From: Clostridiales bacterium
GTDB lineage: Bacteria > Bacillota > Clostridia > Saccharofermentanales > UBA5734
Reading direction: 5' to 3'
DNA: 9,848 bases
Assembly: GCA_007135995.1 (NCBI GenBank)
Contig: SLHU01000108.1
Span: 1-9,848, forward strand
Shown here in pieces: positions 6,269 through 9,848 of this stretch. Every line of letters begins with the position of its first letter. The first letter of the stretch is position 1. The notes below the pieces were generated by a model, which ran no database searches, was not told the DNA's origin, and saw nothing but the letters and a program-made list of their open reading frames with translations. The translations under genes were made by a program, and so were the position numbers.

Positions 6269-6280
6269 ATGACGCGTCAT
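6269..6280. promoter_or_regulatory. 12-bp perfect palindrome upstream of the GRE operon
   Basis: ATGACGCGTCAT is a perfect palindrome located 39 bp after the methyltransferase stop, in the 280-bp gap before the GRE activase. It may be a regulator half-site pair, but a 12-bp palindrome alone is weak evidence. Elsewhere in 6231-6510 I found no sigma-54 (TGGC/TTGC) element, no good sigma-70 pair and no gene. TATAAA at about 6456 lacks a properly spaced -35. Confidence 0.3.
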
Positions 6281-6510
6281 GAAGTGCATCTCCATGCGTT
6301 CATCATTCATGGTCCATCGCAATGATGCCCTGAAATTTTTTCTATGACATGATACACTTGTGATAGCAGACAGGACTGCAGCAAACGCTGGCTGTGACAG
6401 GGGCGTTAAGCACTTTGATTGTCAGACCACGTAAGAGGCTGTTGAAGAGACACTGTATAAAACCATTGCTCCTGCCTGATCGTTTAGGAACCGCATAGAA
6501 AGAACAATGT

Positions 6511-7461
6511 ATGACGCATCTTACTGAATTAAACGCACATCTGAATATTGAGGGAAGGATTCTGGACATTGATCGGTTTACGTCCCATGACGGGCCGGGC
6601 ATTCGTACAACCGTGTTTCTGACGGGCTGTCCGCTGAAGTGTATCTGGTGTCATTCGCCTGACTCACAAAGCGCGAAACCCCAGCTGCTTTATCAGTCAG
6701 CCAGGTGCCAGGCTTGCTATCAATGTGTTTCTGTGTGTCCTGTCAGGGCAATCACAGCTGTTACTGATGATGAGGAAATTAAAGTGGACCGTGAAAAATG
6801 TACAGCCTGCGGAACTTGCTGCCGGTCATGCCCTTCGAAAGCTTTAACGCCTGGCTGCAGTGAAAAGACAGTTGGCGACGTGCTATCGATCGTTGCAAAA
6901 GATAAAGCCTATTACAAAAACTCAGGCGGCGGTGTTACTCTCAGCGGCGGAGAAATTATGATGCAGCCGGACTTCTCCTATAATTTTCTTAAAGCCTGCA
7001 AAGATCTGGCAATCCACACAGCCGTGGAAACATCGGGATTTGGATCTGAAAAGGCCATTCACAGGATCGCTTCGGTAACTGATCTTATTCTTTTTGACCT
7101 CAAAGTGCTGGATGAAGAACAGCACAGGGCCTTTACAGGTGTCTCTAACAGCATGATCTTGCGTAATCTGGAAAGTTTGTGTGCGATACCTGCTGTCAGG
7201 CAAAAGATCGTGATCAGAATACCGTGCATTCCGTCTTTAAATGATTCGGCATTTCAGGTGATGAAGACAGCCCGCTATGTTTCGAAGCTGGGTCTGAAAC
7301 AGATTGAGCTTTTGAGGTACAATGAAGTCGCAGGTGCGAAGTACGAGTGGCTCGATGCGACATATGAGCTGGAAGGCATGAAAACACAGTCGCAGAAAAC
7401 GATGGATCAATTAGAATCTATATGCTTGGAAGCAGGACTTGAACCGGTCAGATACCAATAA
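6511..7461 (+). CDS. Glycyl-radical enzyme activating protein (radical SAM)
   Basis: This enzyme reductively cleaves SAM to make the 5'-deoxyadenosyl radical that abstracts hydrogen from the C-terminal glycine of a GRE; here the partner is almost certainly the enzyme encoded 121 bp downstream. The 316 residues show RFTSHDGPGIRTTVFLTG leading into the radical SAM C40-x3-C44-x2-C47 motif, then a ferredoxin-like insert with two CxxCxxCxxxC clusters (C66/C69/C72/C76 and C97/C100/C103/C107). SAM-contact TLSGGE (143-148) and DLKVLDEEQHRAFTGVSN follow. The two-cluster insert is typical of activases for non-PFL GREs and absent from PflA. The start is ATG 6511, with only a weak AGAAAGA upstream; the family core begins near residue 14. 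The specific gene name depends on the unassigned partner, so none is given. Confidence 0.95.
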   Translation: MTHLTELNAHLNIEGRILDIDRFTSHDGPGIRTTVFLTGCPLKCIWCHSPDSQSAKPQLLYQSARCQACYQCVSVCPVRAITAVTDDEEIKVDREKCTACGTCCRSCPSKALTPGCSEKTVGDVLSIVAKDKAYYKNSGGGVTLSGGEIMMQPDFSYNFLKACKDLAIHTAVETSGFGSEKAIHRIASVTDLILFDLKVLDEEQHRAFTGVSNSMILRNLESLCAIPAVRQKIVIRIPCIPSLNDSAFQVMKTARYVSKLGLKQIELLRYNEVAGAKYEWLDATYELEGMKTQSQKTMDQLESICLEAGLEPVRYQ

Positions 7462-7473
7462 GTAAGTCTGGGC

Positions 7474-7503
7474 ATGCTTCATCTATGGGTATGCCTCATC
7501 TAT
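7474..7503. repeat. 13-bp direct repeat in the activase-GRE gap
   Basis: ATGCTTCATCTAT (7474-7486) recurs as ATGCCTCATCTAT (7491-7503) with one mismatch, 17 bp start to start. The pair begins 12 bp past the activase stop codon. It could be a tandem regulator site or a small duplication. Confidence 0.6.
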
Positions 7504-7521
7504 ATGAACGAAACGAACGAA

Positions 7522-7554
7522 GGGGTGTTTGATTGATCAATAAACGAATACCCC
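7522..7554 (+). other. Intercistronic hairpin between activase and GRE
   Basis: GGGGT-GTTT (7522-7530) pairs with AAAC (7542-7545) and ACCCC (7550-7554) around the palindrome ATTGATCAAT (7532-7541), leaving G and GAAT bulges. No T-run follows; instead the sequence leads within 20 nt to the GRE ribosome binding site. It is more likely an mRNA processing or stabilising element, or a partial attenuator, than a full terminator. It could set different levels of activase and GRE. Confidence 0.45.
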
Positions 7555-7572
7555 AGATCACAGAGACATTCC

Positions 7573-7580
7573 AGGAGGTT
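7573..7580 (+). promoter_or_regulatory. Consensus ribosome binding site of the GRE gene
   Basis: AGGAGGTT lies just upstream of ATG 7583. It is far stronger than the activase's own weak site, in keeping with the need for much more GRE than activase. Confidence 0.8.
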
Positions 7581-7582
7581 AT

Positions 7583-9848
7583 ATGAGCAGCACCGTCAAT
7601 ATACAGCAAAAGCAGCATACAGAAACGAAAAATATACGAAAACAGGCCCTTGAAACAGCCATGCACAGTCTTGAAATGCGGGAAATGACGCCGCGTGTAG
7701 AACGGCTTTACAGCCGTCTGCAGGAACGGATGACTAAAAAGCAGAAAGTCTGGGGGGGCACACGCTCAGTTTTGAACGAGAGAACAAGTCATCTCCCTAC
7801 GACAAACCGGCGTGCGCTTGCGTTTGAGCATGTGCTGCTGAACATGCCGATTGGCATTGAAACTGATGATCTGATTGTCGGCAATTGTGTTGAGAAGGGT
7901 GTTGCCGTAAGATGTCTTCTGCCTCAGTTTGTGAAAGACGAGGAACTAGGAAAGACGGCTGTGTCCATGTCACATAAAACGCCGGACTATGAGCTGCTGG
8001 TGCATAAAGGACTGCAGCATGTACTATTGAAGATTGATCAGAAAAAAGCTGAACTTGAAAATCAGGCGCATCAAGCCCAGATCAGAAAAAAACTTGATCT
8101 GCTGGAAGCGATGATGGTCGAGGCAAAGGCGGCCATCAAAATGGCCCGGCGATATGCGGATCTTGCTGAAGATCTGTCTATAACAGAAAAGGACAGTGCC
8201 AGAAAAGAAGAGCTTATACGCATCGCCGAAGTATGCAGACGCGTTCCTGAGTACCCTGCGAGGACCATGCAGGAAGCGATTCAGTCATTCTGGTTTATTA
8301 ATTACGCTTTTTTCCAGACGGAAACGAATATATCCTGCGGACGTCTTGACCAGCTCTTTAATCCGTTTTTCACAAGCGACGTGGAAAAGGGCATCCTGAC
8401 TACTGAACAAGGACAAGAACTGATCGACTGCCTGTGTCTTCGGATCAATGACCGTATACAAATAGACCCTGATAATTATGCATACAGCGGCGGCCAGGAA
8501 TCTGATGTCTTGGGGCCGCTGCCAAAACAATTCAATATAAGTCACAATATTGGATATGTGAGAAGAGAAGCACCGCTTTCGGAAAGGGGCGAACCGCAAA
8601 AAGGGAAGGATGGCTTGAATGACCAGACAGACGCGATCAACCACTGGGGGCAAAATGTCCTCATCAGCGGATTGAAAGCGGATAAGACAGATGGGACCAG
8701 CGCGGTCACGTATATGTTCCTGAATGCAAACGAAAAACTGTCACTGACAAGCCCGGTACTGACGGTAAGGCTGCATAAAAAATCGCCTCAGGCCCTTCTG
8801 GTCAGAACCGCTGAGGTGCTGAAACACGGGGGCGGCATGCCGTTTATCAATAATGACGATGTCATTATTGATGCCTATGCAAAACAGGGTGTTAAGTGGG
8901 AAGACGCTTGTGACTACGCTAATTCGAACTGCTGGGAAACGCTCATACAGGGAAAATCAAATCAGGAGATGATCAGGGGAATAAACTTTTTATTATACCT
9001 TGAGCTTGTGCTCAACCGTGGACGATCGCTGCTGACGGGTGAAGTGCTGGGACTTGATACCGGTGATCCGCTGGCCTTTGAATCTTTTGATGATCTGATG
9101 GCGGCATGGAAAAAACAAATTGAGTACAGTTTAAAAACCAGAATCACGTCTGCCGCAAATCAGATTCTCGGTCCCGGAGGCCACGGGCCTTACAGCACCA
9201 TGCCTTTACTCTCGGCATTGATGAGCGATTGTATAGAGAACGCGGAGGATCTTACCCACTGCGGTGCCAGATATACCATTTGGCATGTGCTTGGCGAAGC
9301 CGCTTCTAACGCGGCTGACGCGATGGCAGCAATCAGGAAATTGGTATTTGAAGAACAGAAAATGTCAATGGAGCAGCTGCTGACAGCGCTAAGATCAAAC
9401 TGGGAAGGGCAGGAAGGCAGAACCCTGCGGCAAATGATCGTCAACGATGCACCTAAATTTGGCAACGACATCGATTTTGTTGATGATCTGTGCAAGGAAA
9501 TGTGCGACTATTTTCTGGTCAGAACGCAGGTGCATACGGCGCCATATAAAGATAAAATCATATTCCCCTGTTCCATAGCTACTTTTTCCTGGATTATTTC
9601 CATCGGTAAAAGAATTGCTGCCAGTGCGGATGGCCGCATGCATTCAGAACCTATTGCTTCTAATTTAACACCGGTTCCCGGTAGTGATACATCGGGTCCA
9701 ACCGCGGCAATCAACTCATACCTCAAAATAAACACGAAAGCTATGGCGGCCGGTGTCCCCATTGATCTTCGCATGAACAGAAACAGTATTGAAGGTGAAC
9801 AGGGAAACAGCAGACTGGCCAATATCATCAAGACCTTCATTGATATGG
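7583..9848 (+). CDS. Glycyl radical enzyme, PFL superfamily, non-PFL type (3' end outside window)
   Basis: The frame is open from ATG 7583 to the right edge, giving 755 residues. The N-terminal PFL-like domain shows RRALAFEHVLLNMP (75-88), TDDLIVGN and SHKTPDYELL. The core has VTYMFLNA, LTSPVLTVRLHKKSP and KHGGGMPFINND. The thiyl-radical loop reads SNCWETL, with C450 and E452. Downstream lie GARYTIWHVLGEAASNAADAMAAI and the pre-glycyl segment SNLTPVPGSDTSGPTAA. True pyruvate formate-lyase has Cys-Cys here. Choline, glycerol/propanediol and sulfonate lyases have, to my knowledge, mostly Gly-Cys-Val-Glu. The Cys-x-Glu of eliminases and decarboxylases is kept, but as Asn-Cys-Trp-Glu. By comparison with characterised GREs, the glycyl-loop glycine should lie about 330-345 residues past C450, some 25-40 residues beyond the window. 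The activase lies immediately upstream. No small subunit or microcompartment gene is seen, so the substrate is unassigned. Confidence 0.93.
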   Translation, partial: MSSTVNIQQKQHTETKNIRKQALETAMHSLEMREMTPRVERLYSRLQERMTKKQKVWGGTRSVLNERTSHLPTTNRRALAFEHVLLNMPIGIETDDLIVGNCVEKGVAVRCLLPQFVKDEELGKTAVSMSHKTPDYELLVHKGLQHVLLKIDQKKAELENQAHQAQIRKKLDLLEAMMVEAKAAIKMARRYADLAEDLSITEKDSARKEELIRIAEVCRRVPEYPARTMQEAIQSFWFINYAFFQTETNISCGRLDQLFNPFFTSDVEKGILTTEQGQELIDCLCLRINDRIQIDPDNYAYSGGQESDVLGPLPKQFNISHNIGYVRREAPLSERGEPQKGKDGLNDQTDAINHWGQNVLISGLKADKTDGTSAVTYMFLNANEKLSLTSPVLTVRLHKKSPQALLVRTAEVLKHGGGMPFINNDDVIIDAYAKQGVKWEDACDYANSNCWETLIQGKSNQEMIRGINFLLYLELVLNRGRSLLTGEVLGLDTGDPLAFESFDDLMAAWKKQIEYSLKTRITSAANQILGPGGHGPYSTMPLLSALMSDCIENAEDLTHCGARYTIWHVLGEAASNAADAMAAIRKLVFEEQKMSMEQLLTALRSNWEGQEGRTLRQMIVNDAPKFGNDIDFVDDLCKEMCDYFLVRTQVHTAPYKDKIIFPCSIATFSWIISIGKRIAASADGRMHSEPIASNLTPVPGSDTSGPTAAINSYLKINTKAMAAGVPIDLRMNRNSIEGEQGNSRLANIIKTFIDM

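Noticed and set aside
6342..6602. Minus-strand 86-codon frame upstream of the activase.
   Set aside because: It overlaps the conserved N-terminus of the activase on the other strand and has a Cys/Ser-rich, non-protein-like composition.
7522..7554. The activase-GRE hairpin as an intrinsic terminator.
   Set aside because: No T-run follows, and the GRE gene with a strong ribosome binding site begins 29 bp later.
7583..9848. Annotation of the right-hand gene as true pyruvate formate-lyase (pflB).
   Set aside because: The active site is Cys-Trp-Glu, not Cys-Cys, and the activase carries the two-cluster insert missing from PflA.

Overview
The window looks like chromosomal DNA from an anaerobic bacterium of moderate GC, most likely a Bacillota (clostridial-type) organism. 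This rests on strong AGGAGG/AGGTGAT-type ribosome binding sites, a likely TTG start, a glycyl radical enzyme (GRE) with its activase, and a 2x[4Fe-4S] cysteine-rich protein. The assignment is inference; no rRNA, tRNA, CRISPR array, transposase or phage gene was seen.

Layout. Positions 1-98 may hold the 3' tip of an unidentified gene. 252-1706 (+) is selO, with the whole protein-AMPylation active site. Convergent to it, 1955-2935 (-) encodes a divergent Ldh_2-family NAD(P)-dependent oxidoreductase and 3136-4428 (-) a 430-residue iron-sulfur protein of an uncharacterised family. 4575-4970 (-) encodes a short four-helix TspO/MBR protein. Just upstream of it is a small unrecognised ORF (4992-5126, -) with its own promoter-like elements, a 20-bp dyad over the -10, and a 31-bp tandem duplication. 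The strand then switches. 5565-6230 (+) is a zinc-ribbon SAM methyltransferase preceded by alternative hairpins. 6511-7461 (+) is a GRE-activating radical SAM enzyme. From 7583 to the right edge (+) runs its probable partner, a GRE of the pyruvate formate-lyase superfamily whose C-terminal glycyl loop lies beyond the window.

How the genes work together. The clearest functional unit is the activase-GRE pair. The activase would use SAM and a [4Fe-4S] cluster to place a radical on the GRE's C-terminal glycine, and that radical would then pass to Cys450. The GRE has Cys-Trp-Glu at the active site instead of the Cys-Cys of true pyruvate formate-lyase, so it should be a C-X lyase, dehydratase or decarboxylase rather than a PFL. 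No microcompartment gene, decarboxylase small subunit or diagnostic metabolic neighbour is visible, so the substrate remains open. The minus-strand genes (oxidoreductase, Fe-S protein, TspO) suggest redox metabolism, but the sequence does not link them to the GRE. This GRE is the best candidate for something undescribed; the regulated small ORF-tspO unit is second.
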